This document shows, piece after piece, positions 36,430-63,126 of a stretch of 64,000 nt of DNA. The notes under the pieces were generated by a model. That model searched no databases, was not told the DNA's origin, and saw only the letters and a program-made list of their open reading frames with translations. Numbering within the stretch: the first letter of the stretch is position 1; each line of letters starts with the position of its first letter. The translations under genes were made by a program, and so were the position numbers. This DNA is from Salminus brasiliensis (Eukaryota > Chordata > Actinopteri > Characiformes > Bryconidae): assembly GCF_030463535.1 (NCBI RefSeq), contig NC_132894.1:10438933-10502932 (forward strand), written 5' to 3'.

Positions 36430-36476
36430 CGACTCTTCTTTAAAGTGGTGTTGATGGGAAGCAGGGGTTACAATGT
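36430..36476 (-). other. samd13: Putative SAMD13 5' UTR exon
   Basis: On the minus strand a TTGTAG acceptor precedes 36476 and a GAGTCG|GTAAGT donor ends at 36430, giving a 47-base exon. It has no ATG, so if spliced to the SAMD13 coding exon the first start codon stays the SAMD13 ATG. It might instead belong to a separate small transcript. Confidence 0.45.
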
Positions 36477-36744
36477 CTACAACACAAATAATGCCACAAC
36501 ATTTACAATCCCAAACAAGAAGTCTCCAGATTTTTTGTAAATAAGACTGATGGTAAATCTAAAATGAGGTTTCTTTGCAGACTACTTCTTAGAGATTTCA
36601 GGCCAAAATGTTCTTAAACACCCCTTAAACACATCAGGCATTGCATTCATGACCATCTTGTGTAATCAGTGAGTGAGCTTTAAACTTTTCTCCCGCTCTC
36701 TCCAAATGAGTGCGGAAAAGAAATCACATTACCGTGATTTTACC

Positions 36745-36925
36745 ATCTTTACATTGGCTCCCGGTGCGTTTTAGGACACTATACAAAGTCAGTTTCTAAA
36801 ACTTTAAATGGCCTGGCTCAAATTCACACCATCACTATGAGGCTCTTAGAGTCCCAAGATCTTCTTCTCAGCTACTCCTTACTGTTTTACAATCCAGACT
36901 TAAGCAGTTAGAAGATCTTGCATTT
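36745..36925 (+). pseudogene. LINE reverse transcriptase C-terminal relic
   Basis: Plus-strand translation gives LHWLPVRF-like text ('cattggctcccggtgcg'), then LNGLAQIHT and SRLKQL, in broken frames. This is the conserved segment just after the RT domain of L2/Rex-like fish LINEs. Only about 180 bases remain. Confidence 0.6.
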
Positions 36926-37671
36926 TCAATACCTATTTATTGTTTTATGCCTTATTATTTTATTAAAAACCAGTCTGGGGACTAATCGGTCTAATCTGAC
37001 ACAACCTGCTTTGTAAAATCCCCTCCTTATGCAACACCTGTAACACTGATGGTTTTTCTGTATGTGTGAGCTCTCTGAGGAAGTGGTCCACAAGGGGGAA
37101 ACAAGCCACCAGGACAGGCATAGGAAAGTAGACAAAGTGAGTTCAGACCATGCAGAATACTTTAGAAATAAAATAGAAAGAAGTTTTACTTTGGAAGAAT
37201 GAATATAATTACAGTATTATATATTTCATGCAGTTTACCTGGCTCTCAAAAGCACACAGCCTGAGTTCCCTTAACAGCAACACAGGTCTTTACAGATGAC
37301 TCTGTCTGTTAGCTGCCTAGCCAATCTTATGTCTTTACAGTTAGCTATAGGATAGCTACTTTCTTAATAAACCCCACGTGTTCTGCGAGGCAACTTTTCA
37401 GGATTTGACAGTTTAAATAACCTCTAAATTGAACTACAGAAAAACCTGACATTTAATAAAAACAAAACCCAGAAGGCGAGGAAAGTGAAGCAGCTGAGGA
37501 ACACAAGAATAACGCTGTTAGCCAGCTAAGCTACACTCAGCTTTACTGCTGCCTGTTTTGCTCCACTAGTAACGGCAGCTAATTAAACTCAGCTGACCGC
37601 GAAACCTTTTACTGTATTTAAAAACACACCCGTTTATAAAGCGATGGACCGCACTGTCACAAAACACACAC

Positions 37672-37900
37672 CTTTAAATTTGCCCAGTATCCCGCGAAGA
37701 TCAATATACAGGAGAGGTTTCCTCTGGTCGCAGCTCTGCTAAATTTGACACAATCCGACTTTCCTTCCGGCAAAATCCTCCTACGCACTCAGCCTGTTCG
37801 GCCAATCAGAGAGACGAGGGCTCGACGCACGCACTGAATTGTGGGAGATGTAGTTGTTGGTTGCTATTTTTTTATTTGTGTGAAACTGCAGCAGTTGGTG
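37672..37900 (-). promoter_or_regulatory. samd13: Probable SAMD13 promoter and first exon
   Basis: On the minus strand there is 'ctgattggcc' (inverted CCAAT box, near 37800), then 'gccggaagg' (ETS core, near 37768), then a TSS-compatible stretch ending in a donor AAAG|GTGTGTG at 37672. Further upstream, minus-strand 'actacatctcccacaattc' (about 37837-37856) resembles a ZNF143/SBS motif. Together these look like a TATA-less promoter. The assignment to SAMD13 rests on strand and position. Confidence 0.5.
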
Positions 37901-38723
37901 CTGCCGTGTTTAACTGGTCAGGCAACAAAACTGCAGGATAAACATTCGACGCACACAGTTTAGTACGGAGCCCCGCCTAAATTATCAAGGTAGAAAAATA
38001 ATATTTAGAGACAAAAATCGTTGTAATTTAATAAATCGTAGATATCTAACACCATCACCACTACTGTAGCGAATGACATCTAGACATGAAACCACTCTGA
38101 AATGTTTGGCCTACATGTCAATGACTGGCTTTTTGAAAAATATTTGTTTTAAAACGTAACATACCATTATTAGGTTAAAAATAAATAAATAAATACCCTT
38201 CGTGAGTAAATGTGTCCAAACTTTTGAGTGCTAGTGTAAGACTTAATAATATAGATTTAAGGCTTTAAAACCAGTATCAATACAGAGGCCCCGGTACCAG
38301 TATTTTATTAATTATTTGACTCATCATTCAATTATAAATTAATAAAATTATTTTTTTTATCTTACCTAATTACTTATTATAATAATAATGATAGTAAATG
38401 ATATACACTAGAACACTATACTGTGAAACCTGCAGCAGTTCTCACTCCTGTAGGCTACAGTACATAATTGCATCCTATTTACACTACTGTATATGCAGGT
38501 AAATGTATAAAACAATATTAATATGTTTGTTGCATACATGTATAAAATAAGTTATTTATGTTGTAAATATGTGGACAAAACATTTTTGGGCTTTTTGTTT
38601 GTATGAAGATACCAGGGTTTGTTTTGACAGTGACAATATAGTCCATGACTGGGCCTAATCCCTGTTTTGGAGAACAGACAGAAGTTTTAAAAAAACACAA
38701 CAGTGAAATACAAAGCATTTTCT

Positions 38724-38729
38724 TTTATT
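38724..38729 (-). terminator. Candidate PRKACB polyadenylation signal
   Basis: Minus-strand AATAAA inside AAATAAAAG about 2.3 kb past the PRKACB stop. A multi-kilobase 3' UTR is known for vertebrate PRKACB. Position-based inference. Confidence 0.4.
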
Positions 38730-40405
38730 TGTTACAGTGACATATCATTTGATACATAAAATATGCTACAGCGAAGAGGTGTACACGTCCCTTAAAAATA
38801 CATGTAATAATACGGGGAAAGGGGGGGGGCAGCTTTCTAAATGACATTGTGCAAATTATCATACAAACTAAATACATAGACATTGCATACTATAGCCCAC
38901 ACTGACGAGTGAAATAACTAAATCATTATTATATTTTTTTAAATATTGTTTTCGGGAGTGTCGAGTGCTAAACATTCCGATGAAATAAATAAAAACACAC
39001 TGCCTTCGACTAGAAATTTGTTAAGAACCTTCGATGACAATTTTTTCTTTAAATGTCAGTTAGGCCAGTTCCACAAGTAGGACGACACATTTAGAAGCCA
39101 TCTCTTTAATGTATTTCATGAATAAGAATTCTGTGTAAAAACAAACAAACAAACAAAACAAAAACGAAAGGAAACACAGCTGTAAGGCTGACGGTCCAGT
39201 CAGCAAAACGTTTGTTTTTGTGCTGGATGTGAATGCCACTTTGTAACTACCATTTGGCTTTTACACACTCGTTCCAACTGCATTTTGGTTGAATGGATGA
39301 CATAAACAGCAGAGTTGAAAAAGTAAAGTGACCAAAGCCCTGTTCCCAGTTGGATTTGTTCATCAGAGGGACCTGTAAATCATTTACATGCGTCCTCTGG
39401 AATAAAACTCATCCAGACAGCAATAAAGTCACAGCAGGACAAGCAAGGTTCTAGTACCAGAATATTTGCATCACATGATCACATGGTTGAAGAGATGCTG
39501 GCTCTTAGTTTAGTTTAAAGCAAAAATTCCAACATTAATTAGATCCCATTTTTGTTTCACAATTCGGAAAAAGTTTTAAAAGTCTAGCGGAGGATCTTGG
39601 GATAGATATGCACACTCAGACTGAATGCCGTGCCCAGCAGTGGCCAAAAAACTACTGCCTCCACCCCACCCCATCAGACCACTGCTGAGCTCTGTGAAAA
39701 CTAAGAATTTCAAGAATTCCACTAAACACAGAGGTTTAGGTCTGAGGTAATTTAGCCTGCAATATATATATATATTTTGCAGAAATAAAAAGACAAGTTA
39801 AGAAAAGAGAAACTGGCTCTAATTTGAGTTTGGAGCTGCATTTCTGGTGGCTACCTTTTATTTTGGGACTAAAAGATTAAGACTCTCATTCTGTAACACA
39901 CTTTTTTTTTCCAGATCTCCTTGTTATTGTGGAGTTCTGTGAAAACAGTAGGTAATTCATCCTGTAATTTTTTTTGGACCAGGGTTAGGGTTGTTTTTTT
40001 TTGCAGAATCAAAATGACAAGTTAAGCTGTTGTACCAGATGAGCCTCACAAAGTAACAGCCTGTCATTTTCATGCTGGTGTATTAATCCTTTACTGGAAA
40101 TAAACATGTCTAAGTAATTATTCACCCAAAACCAAAAGCACAGTGTGCTTGAAAATGACCTAAATGATAAAATGTATGATATGTATTGGTTCAGCAGTTG
40201 GGGATTTGCCGCGTGTGCGCGCTCTGGCTGGCGTTGTGTACCTATCTTAAGATTCCTTCTTTAAAAAAAATAAAATACAAATGAAACAAAACTAAAACAA
40301 ACAAACAAAAAATAAAGACATGCTTTTAACAGTTTTTATTCTTCACACGTGTGCGCACACACTCACACATACAAAGTCCCCCTACTATCTGCAGACACAG
40401 ACACA

Positions 40406-40454
<49 letters not shown>

Positions 40455-41039
40455 TCACTCTGTGGGGGCATAAAGTCGTGGTACGTCACGGACGGTGTGA
40501 AGCTCAAAAACTGATTTAACATGTAACAGACAAAAGATGTTGCTGGCAAGAACAAGCAGCACCAATCCTTAAAAAAAAGTGCATCATCACAGACTAAAAT
40601 TAAAACATTTGCTTCACCACAAATAAAGAGTAACTGGCCTCTTCCCTTTTCATAAATATATAAAAAAAACATAATATAATAATCATAATAATGAAAATAA
40701 TAACAGCAACAACAGGAAGAACACATCATTCTAGAAAATGATGATATATTTTGAAACAGAACAGAAAAAGACTAAACAGTGTGGTCTGGTGCTTTGTGTC
40801 GCAGCCCAAAAGAGAAACTGCATCTCGTGCCTATGTATAGCTTTAGTGCAACCCTGCACGCAGAGAAACACGGCACTCATCAATCTCTCTCTCAGCCTCA
40901 TGGAATGAAGAAACGTGAAACAGGGTAAAACACATATGATGGTCATAGCTTCACTCTCACCTTTCGAAGGAGTGCAAAATAAAGGAGGAAAAAAATATAT
41001 ATCCCAAAATGTAAGAGCCCTAGGAGAACCCTCCTCCCA
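38730..41039 (-). other. prkacb: Likely PRKACB 3' UTR
   Basis: Between the stop codon at 41040 and the candidate AATAAA at 38724 there is no other gene. It is AT-rich with several T-runs and contains a (CA)n microsatellite at about 40399-40452. Extent not proved. Confidence 0.45.
40399..40452. repeat. (CA)n microsatellite
   Basis: About 25 uninterrupted CA units, preceded by interrupted (acacag) copies. It explains the spurious long open frames here on both strands. Confidence 0.97.
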
Positions 41040-55040
<14,001 letters not shown>

Positions 55041-55739
55041 TGTTAGGAAGACACGGAAAAAATGTCAGTTTTGAGAACAGGCGATGGCAACGCCGATTAG
55101 GGTTTAAGGAGGTGGTCCTTGGTTGGCTAGCTAGCCTAGCAAGCGGTGTTCCTCGTCTCCAGCCCAGGCAGGGAGCTGGCTGGCTGGCTAGCTAGCGGGC
55201 TTTGTAGCTCGGCGTACAGCTCGCATCAATCGCGCCTCTATTAGCGAGCTAGCGAGCTGTCAACGGCACACAACACCGTCAGGCTAATCGATTTTACAGC
55301 TTTTAATTAGCTACAGCGAGGACACTTCGCGCTGTCTCATAGACTCAGGAGCATTATCGGACTTTACAGCAGCCGGCAGATGTATCTGTTACAGCTGACA
55401 TCTATTTATTTTCATACTATTCTGATCTGAGTGTGTCGCTGCCCGGTGCTGACAGACTGAACCCGCTGCTAGCAAAAATAAAAACAAACAAATCCCAACC
55501 ATCAGCCGGATATGGCGTTCCTGTAAGTTTGATAAACGCCTCCTGTTGTAAACACGGCGCCATGTAGTGGATAAGAAATGGAATTACGGGCATCCAGGGT
55601 TTCTGTAGTCTTTCATTTCGCTGACAGTTTATTCTGACGGTAATTACAATAACTTAATAACAGGCAATAACTTTTTTTTTGTATGGAAACCCATGAGTGA
55701 AGCTCATACCTGCCACCTAAAAGGAAACAACTGGCTTTG

Positions 55740-56490
55740 TTTCATCCCAAAAGCACCATAATGAGAAATCATCTCAAAATAACAGGAAAGGATCTCAACA
55801 GAACAGAAATAATGAAAAATAATCTTGAAATAATGAGATAATCTCAAAATATCAAAAAAGTATCTAAAAATAAGGACTTAGCATCTCAAAATAATGCGAA
55901 ATCTTCTCCGAATAATAAGAAAGTATCCCAACAAAATGAGAAATAAACAAAGAAAGTCGAAACAATGAGATAATATCACAACATAATGAGATAATCTCAA
56001 ACTGTGAAAGATCGTACGTACGTATCTCAAAATATTTACTTGGCATCTCAAAAAATCTGAAATCATCTCAACAAAATGAGGAATAATGAGAAAGTCTCTC
56101 TAAACAATAATATGTCTCGAATCAATGAGATAATATCTCAAAACAATGAGATAATCTCACAATAACAAGAAAGGATCTCAATAATACAAGGAATAACAAG
56201 AAAGTACCTCAAAACAATGAGATAACTATGAAAGATCTCGAAATCTCAAGTACGTATCTCAAAATACATACTTCCAAAATCCCTTGGCATCTCAAAAAAT
56301 GAGGAATAATGAGAAAGTCTCTCTAAACAATAATATGTCTCAAAACAATAAGATAATATCTCAAAACAATGAGATCATCTCAAAATAACAAGAAAGGATC
56401 TCAACAATACAAGGAATAACAAGAACATATCTCAAAGCAATTAGATAATATCTCAAAACTTTGAAAAATCTCAAAATATCAAGAAGGTTG
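55740..56490. repeat. Degenerate satellite of ATCTCAAAATAATGAGA units
   Basis: About 750 bases in which 'atctcaaaa' plus 'aatgagaaa' or 'aatgagataat' recurs dozens of times with variable spacing. The unit is itself partly palindromic (CTCA...TGAG). It starts about 700 bp upstream of PRKACB exon 1a. All open frames within are by-products of the repeat. Confidence 0.92.
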
Positions 56491-57074
56491 ATGTCGATGT
56501 GTGTTTGCTGATGTTTAGGTTCCTTGTTGTGTTCTCTGTGTTTTATTTTGTCTTTTGTTTCTTTGTGTTTTTATTATGAATATTTCTGTACTAAAGACGC
56601 TTGTCATGAAGGGTTTGAATGATTCAGAAAATGCAGCAGCCATTAAAAGTGTAATTTTGTGTTGAATGTGGAAAAATTACTTAGTATTTAAATTTGATTG
56701 GTTTATGTTTCTGAACATGAGCATTTCCAATTTACCAATCTTCTAATGGCCACTTTCAGTATGATGCAGCATGTCATGAAGCAAAAGTCATTTCAAACTG
56801 ATATAACGGACATGGAAATCAGATTCAGAAATACTTTATTCATCCCAGAAGAGAAATTAAAGTTGTTAAAGTTGCAACAGTTTGTGTAAAAATAAACACT
56901 CTATATATAAATAAAAATACATGAAAAAATAAAAATAAAAACAAAGAGAGAAAAAAATATGTGCATGTATATAAATTATATGAATATAGTAAAGTGGCAT
57001 AGTGGTAATACCTGAAATATTAAATATTAATATTAAATATGAATTAAAATATTGCACTGAATTACAGTACTAAA

Positions 57075-57340
57075 TGAGTGTTCTTACTTGGCCTTCCCAG
57101 TCACTGGATCTGAATCCAAAAAAACACCTATGGGATCTGGTAGAACATGAGATTCAAAGCATGAAATTACTTCTGGAAAATCTACATGAACTGGTGATGC
57201 ATTGTTAACATGGGCCAGAATCTCGAAGGAATATTTTCAGCATCATTATGGAACCCATGCCACGTGCCACTTAAAGCTGTTTGAGAGCAAAGGAAGGCTC
57301 TACCCAATATTATGTTCTTAATAAAGTGCTCTGTAAGTGA
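57075..57340 (+). pseudogene. Tc1-like transposase C-terminal relic
   Basis: Translates to WPSQSLDLNPKKHLWDLVEHEI, the block with the third catalytic residue of Tc1 transposases; here the expected PIE motif reads PKK, so the Glu is lost. A stop follows near 57208. Only the 3' end of a copy survives. Confidence 0.65.
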
Positions 57341-57499
57341 TGAATCAAACACCAAAAATTACAAACAAAAAAAAACTTGTTGAGTTTTAGGTAAACCTAA
57401 TTTAATTTTAAATATGAATTAAAAACAAACTAATAAACTGTCATCATGAGGAACAGATGAGATGGATTCTAATAGAATTATTTTTACAATAAACTTATG

Positions 57500-59330
57500 G
57501 CACTTTTTTTTTCCAGATCTTCTAGCCCTTCTTGCTTTTTGGGAATCGAGAATCTTATTGTGTGGAATCGACTCGTAGAATTGACTCACACGGAACAATG
57601 TGATAAGAATCAGAATCGGAGTCGACTCTGAAGTGTCTGGAATCGAACAGCCAACGCTTAGACAGCGATTCCACTGCCCTCTGGTGGAGCATGGATAAAA
57701 TGCTATAACGCTTCTTAAATAAAATGTAAAAACTTCATATCAAATCATAAAAAATAACTGCTATTAGATTATTTTTTGATTGCTGTGATTCTTCGGGCCA
57801 TCCCTGCTTTATAGCTAGTGCTAGCTAGCTAGCTACAGCTCCAGACGACGCTAGACGACGGGCATGCTGACCCAACGCTCATAGGTGGCTGCACCAGGGC
57901 GTCCCATTATATAAATGCACTTCAACATGACTGAATTCGCTCATTATAAATATTGTTTGCATACATGATACATGAAATGTATTATGCGCACAGTATAACG
58001 CATACCACGCATACACATGTCTGTGCTGCTAGGCCATGTATCCCTGCTTATCCATTCATTACTCGGTGTCATACCTTCAAAAATAAGGCACGCACTTCTG
58101 CACAGATAAATAGACAATGCATTTGTCATTGGCATTAAATATGTATGTGCTCGTAATAAATATTTATGCTCACAAATGTTAACGGTGATTTTACTGTAAC
58201 ACGGGCCCGGTTTGTAACATCAGTTTGTCTGCGTTGCTAAGACTTCGTTTTTGGAAGCTACCATTAAGCTGATTGTAGGGACGGTGTGAGGTGACTGGTT
58301 TATTTTGCTGTATTTAAGAAATAACTGAGGTGCGGATATATACTCGACATTGGTGTATAATGAGACGAAAATTTGTCAGTATAAAAAAGTGAACAAAAAC
58401 GATGCACGGTTTTATTGAGAGAATTTACTGAACTGTACAATTTAAGACCGACCGGCGTCCACTAACACGCAGCCCTCCCCCCCCCTTGGGGAAATGGTCC
58501 AGTCCATCGTCGCTTTAACCCCTCACTGTATACACTTGTGTTGACTACACGACACTGGATAGGTTCATCTACGCTGTGTACTGTGCCTACAATTTTGTCA
58601 CCTCAAGGCAAATAAAAAGCCAACATTGTCAGCAAATCAGGGCCTATTCTGTAAGTCCGAGAAAAATAAGGAGAGGGAGCCAAAGGACGCCGCAGAGTGA
58701 CTGGAGCAAGTGTTCAGGTAACGCAGCGCTATCAGCCCACGACGTTATTAGAGGATGCAGCTAACTTGCTAGGTTGCTACCGAGATGACTGCACATAATA
58801 ATGCGTTAATGACTAGATAATAACACGTGCACAGCGTTTAGCTAGCTACCTAATACGAAATGATCATTTGTCTGCGTACACACGACCAAAGATGCAACCT
58901 GAAGTGCTGAGCATTAAATCGCCCACCAGCCTCTCACACTGCATTGTGGGATAGATGGGGTAAGAAATCAGAGGGGAGAAAGATGCTGAACGCAAACAGT
59001 CAGCCAGCAGCTAACGTTAGCAAGCACACAGACGCCTTTACTATATTTTGCAGCGTTACAACCACAGCCTTTACAGCCTTTACATGTCTGTTTGACTTTG
59101 TTCCTCCGCAGTGTGAATCTGGACCATGGACACATTAGATAGCGTATTACTGGACTGAAGGATGGGCTCGGTGCGAGCTGCAAGGTGCACCCTTATGATA
59201 CGCACGCGCCGCATTATTAATAGGTTATTTCATTATTATTACTACACGTGTTTGCACGGAGACTTCCCTTCATGAAATAAAGAGCAGGCCGTGGACGATG
59301 TAGTCAGTGCATCGTATGCTTGCGGCCTGT
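57500..59330 (+). promoter_or_regulatory. Possible promoter/5' UTR of the next gene (TTLL7 expected)
   Basis: From about 58.2 kb the DNA becomes CpG-richer. A candidate 5' exon ends at TGTTCAG|GTAACG (58717) and a pyrimidine-rich acceptor TTCCTCCGCAG| lies at about 59111. No homologous protein sequence is visible. In human 1p31 TTLL7 is the divergent neighbour of PRKACB, so this would be its expected start, but nothing in the sequence proves it. Confidence 0.3.
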
Positions 59331-60654
59331 TTTATCACCCAGGACCTGAAGTAAACCCTGGTCTGGGCCTACGGCTGCTGCAGGGGTGGGCATTGGGATG
59401 ACTGATGGAGAACCCTGTGGGTGTCTGGGATAGCAGGCAAGCCCTCAGACTGGGAGAACGAAAGGGGGGATTCACCATCACATAATAAGGCCATGTAAGA
59501 CATATCAGTAATGTTAATGATGGCTTGATTATAGGTATTACCTTGCTCTTAAGGAGTAACATTATTTAACAGAGGTAAACCAGAGCCCCCCCCCTCCCCT
59601 CCCCTAATTTTCTCCCCAGTTTAGTAATTGTCCATAGTTAGGACTTCCCCAATCACACAATGCTAGCATGGGCTTTGCCTAAAGACATGCAAAGTGCCAA
59701 AAAAAACAAACCCCAAAATATAAACTCTAAGTGTAGAAAATCAGCAGTTGAAAGGTATTTAGTTGTGTTTGTGGTGGGGGTGTTATTTTCAGGATTCAGG
59801 ATCAGGATTTGCCAGTATAGGAATTGTGGGTGATATCTGCTGATGCCAATGCTGATACGACACATAAACGTATATAAAATGTACATAAAAAAAGATTTAG
59901 ACTACAACTACCTGGATTAATATTACAGACAAATCTAATATCTATTTATTATAGAGGCTTATTATTATAAAGTGCAGTGAAATAAATAACATGAAGAAAT
60001 CTTAGCTACACTAATAAGACTCCTAAGGTCTCCTACCTGTGTAACATGCATCAGCCAAAAGCCACATATGTAAATATTGTGCATCCCTACTTTCAAAGAC
60101 TAAAGAAGTTGTTGCTGTTGTTGTGTCCCAAAGAAGTTGATGCTCTCAGGGCATGCCACTCCTCCCACCAGCATCTATTGTTAACCTTAAATTATTACCC
60201 ACCTCTTTGGATCACAGTAATTATCCGTCATATTGAGCTGTCTGTCTCGCCACCGCTGTGCAACATACATAAAACCCATACTGTGATATGTTATATGAAT
60301 CAGTTCTGAGATTCTAAGCAACTAAGGAGTAATAACTATGTCATGTTGAAGGTTGTGAAGCAACTTTTTCAAAGGTTACCATAGATGAGCGTGATTATGG
60401 ACATGAGGGAGATAATATGTAATATGAGCGCTGTCTGTGTAGTGTTGATGGAAGCTAACTAATGTATGTTAGGTATGTAAGGTATGTTTTAGGTGTGTCA
60501 TTAGCTGTGCCATGTGCCCCTTTGCCACATATACATTTATTTTTTGTAACAATATTTTTTGTATTTGGTTAGCTTGATTTCACACTTTAGATGCAGAAGT
60601 GCACCAAATACTGTACGCATTTGTTCCTTCATAGGCCAGAAATTGGGCAGTGAC

Positions 60655-61608
60655 TTTTGGGAACGGTCCCATTGATCGGATAAACAGATGTAAGCCCAGC
60701 AAAGTAGCAACAGATCTAATGACCTGTCGATAAACCTGCGAAAGAACATTAGAGGATCTGAAGTTCCAGTGAGATCTGTGAAGTTTTCAGAACCCTGTTA
60801 CCTCGCTACAAATAAGTAGCGCTTTTATCAGAACAAAGTGAGCAGCTTTGGACATGATGCCCTTGGGAAATTTAGGTTTAAGTTGTTTTTTGTGTTTTCT
60901 CCCAGTTTAGTCATTTCCAGTTCCTCCTCAGTAGGTAGGAATTCCTCTATCAAACAGTGCTACCAGTGCTGGGAGAATGAAGGCTCTATGTGCTTATCCT
61001 ACCCACCCATAGGGAACAAGGCCAGTAATTCTGTCTGGGACTCCCAGCTACGGATATGCATTGTTTTTATATTCATATGTCAAAATGTGTCCAAATGTGG
61101 ACATCCCTTATTTTTTTCATAAAAAAATTTTATACAGAAGGGGAAAAAATAACAAGCAAAAAAAAACAGCAGGGTTAAGAAAAGAAATTGCATAAGTGAT
61201 ATGGTAGACTAGAAAGGAAGGCAGGCCAGGTGCCAATTAACCCAAAGGTTAATTGTGGGTGGTCTAACATCAAGCCACAGCAATCCTCCAAGATCTAGTA
61301 GAAAGGCTTTCCTGGCTAGTATAGACTGTTACTCCTGCAATATCCCCCCCCCCCACACACACATCTGAAATTAAGAGTCATTTGCAATAACCTGTATATA
61401 ATATTGCTATTGCTTTTTTAATTCTTATTTATATTGTGTATATAGTGTAAATTATTTATCTACATTTTTTTGTAACTGAGTGTCTTGCTATCCCTTTCTG
61501 CTGTGACACTGAGAATTTCCCCACTGTGGGACTAATAAAGGATTATCTTATCTTATCTCTTATCTTATCTTATATTTGTTTATCCGATCAATGGGACCGT
61601 TCCCAAAA
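60655..61608. mobile_element. Candidate element bounded by 32-bp perfect inverted repeats
   Basis: 60655-60686 (starting 'ttttgggaacggtcccattg') is the exact reverse complement of 61577-61608 (starting 'tgtttatccgatcaatggga'). Between them are plain AT-rich DNA, a MITE-1 scrap and a LINE/SINE tail, with no transposase. Flanking target duplications were not clear. Confidence 0.7.
61370..61575 (+). mobile_element. SINE/LINE 3' tail with (TTATC)n
   Basis: Same sequence as 14880-15058 with few differences: 'attgcttttttaattctta', 'gagtgtcttgctatccctt' and 'gactaataaaggattatct', followed by TTATC repeats. Confidence 0.7.
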
Positions 61609-62439
61609 TTTGCTGACAGGGTCCTTACTATTGATGGAGTGAAAGTTAGCTAAAATGACAGAGGAATTGAATCGATCATTTCTGTATTTCTGTGACAGTT
61701 GTAATAGAGAATGAAGGTCTTACAAATGTTTAATCACAGAGTAGGTTAGTGACTCTAATGCAGAGTCATTAAATGGAAACCGATCAAATCTCAAGTAAAT
61801 GTATAACCTCCAGACTTTCTGTGCCGCCTTAGAAACGCTTCATTGTGTTGTTGAAGGCTGGACCTGTGCAGAGATCAGAAGATGTTAATGTCTTATGAAA
61901 TCCTCTTACCAGGTTATTCCACTAAAGCCACTCACTGGCTGAAGTGCTAATCTGACAACTGTAGTGGATTACAGACAATACGTTTATAGCATTTGAGATG
62001 CATGTGTAATTAATGTCCTATTATCCTGCATCAAGCAGGCGACAAACAGTATACAGAAGCTATGTCCCTCAAATATTGTTGCAGAGATACTCAACCTGGA
62101 AGGAATTGTGTGTGTGTATGTGTGTGTGTGTGTGGGGGGGGGGTTGGTTATTAAAAAAACACAAAATAGTCTAAATGAGTGGGAAAGTGAGTGAAAGAAA
62201 GGCAGGGTATTATCTGTCCATGAACATGAACTTATAGCTTGTGTACAAGCACCCAAGTTTGCAATCTGTTGAACAAGCAAAATAAAAAATGTTTCTACCT
62301 AAAGGACTGGGCTGGAATCTTGGCTTGTTATAGGCTGGATTAGAGGTGAAATGTTTATTTAATGTGCATATGGACACATATGCTCTTGTGGGCTGTTTTT
62401 TATATTATTATATATTGTTTTTCAGTTCAAATAAAAGTT

Positions 62440-62985
62440 ATGGACTAGACGAGCTCTGTGTGTGCATTTGCACATCTGTATTAGCAATGGGTGCAACCTA
62501 AAAGTATCTAAATACATTAATTAGAAGGGGCATCCATAAACATTTGGACACATAGTGTACTTTTGGTTTAACCTAACCCTACTTTAGCAAAACATGTAGC
62601 TGGAAATCACTGCCACTGCCAATAACAAACACATGGTGACTCTCTGGAGCAGATAAGCATGAACCTATTGGCACCATGTCTAATGCCAGGCATGGGCTAG
62701 AGGGGTATAAAGCCCCCCGCATTGATCTGTGGAGTGGAACTGTGATCTCTGGAATGATGGATGGTGCTCAATCCAAAACTTTTGGGATGGGTTGGGGATG
62801 AGGTGGGGTGCTGATCTTCCAACATCCTGAACTCACTAACACAATTCTTGCTAAATTAATCTTGTAGAAATCTAGTAGAAAGGCTTCCCTGGACAGTAGA
62901 GACAGTTAATCCAAAAAAAGCATGGCAGACTCTTTTTAATACCCTTGATTTCAGAGGAAACAATGAATGAGCACTATTCACTCCC
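62440..62985. mobile_element. MITE-1 pieces in opposite orientations
   Basis: 62440-62560 is the 5' part of MITE-1 in minus orientation (ending 'aacatttggacacatagtgt'). 62638-62985 is an internal-to-3' part in plus orientation ('tctctggagcagataagcat', 'ggggtataaagccccccgca'). The two pieces may derive from one element through inversion, or from two insertions. Confidence 0.65.
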
Positions 62986-63126
62986 ATGTCCACACCATCT
63001 ATAAGAAAACTATGCTGAAAAAGTTTAACCCACCCATTCATACTGCAGTTCTCCAAAGTTGGAATTGGCTATTAAGAAATTGGAAAGAAAACAGAGGAAA
63101 CACACTGTCTATATTGAGTAATCTAA

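Noticed and set aside
40385-40729. 114-codon minus-strand frame ending in a long Cys-Val run
   Set aside because: The run is the translated (CA)n microsatellite and the rest has no recognisable features.
55864-56066. Overlapping minus-strand frames rich in Ile, Ser and Leu
   Set aside because: They are read out of the ATCTCAAAATAATGAGA satellite; unit periodicity explains the lack of stops.
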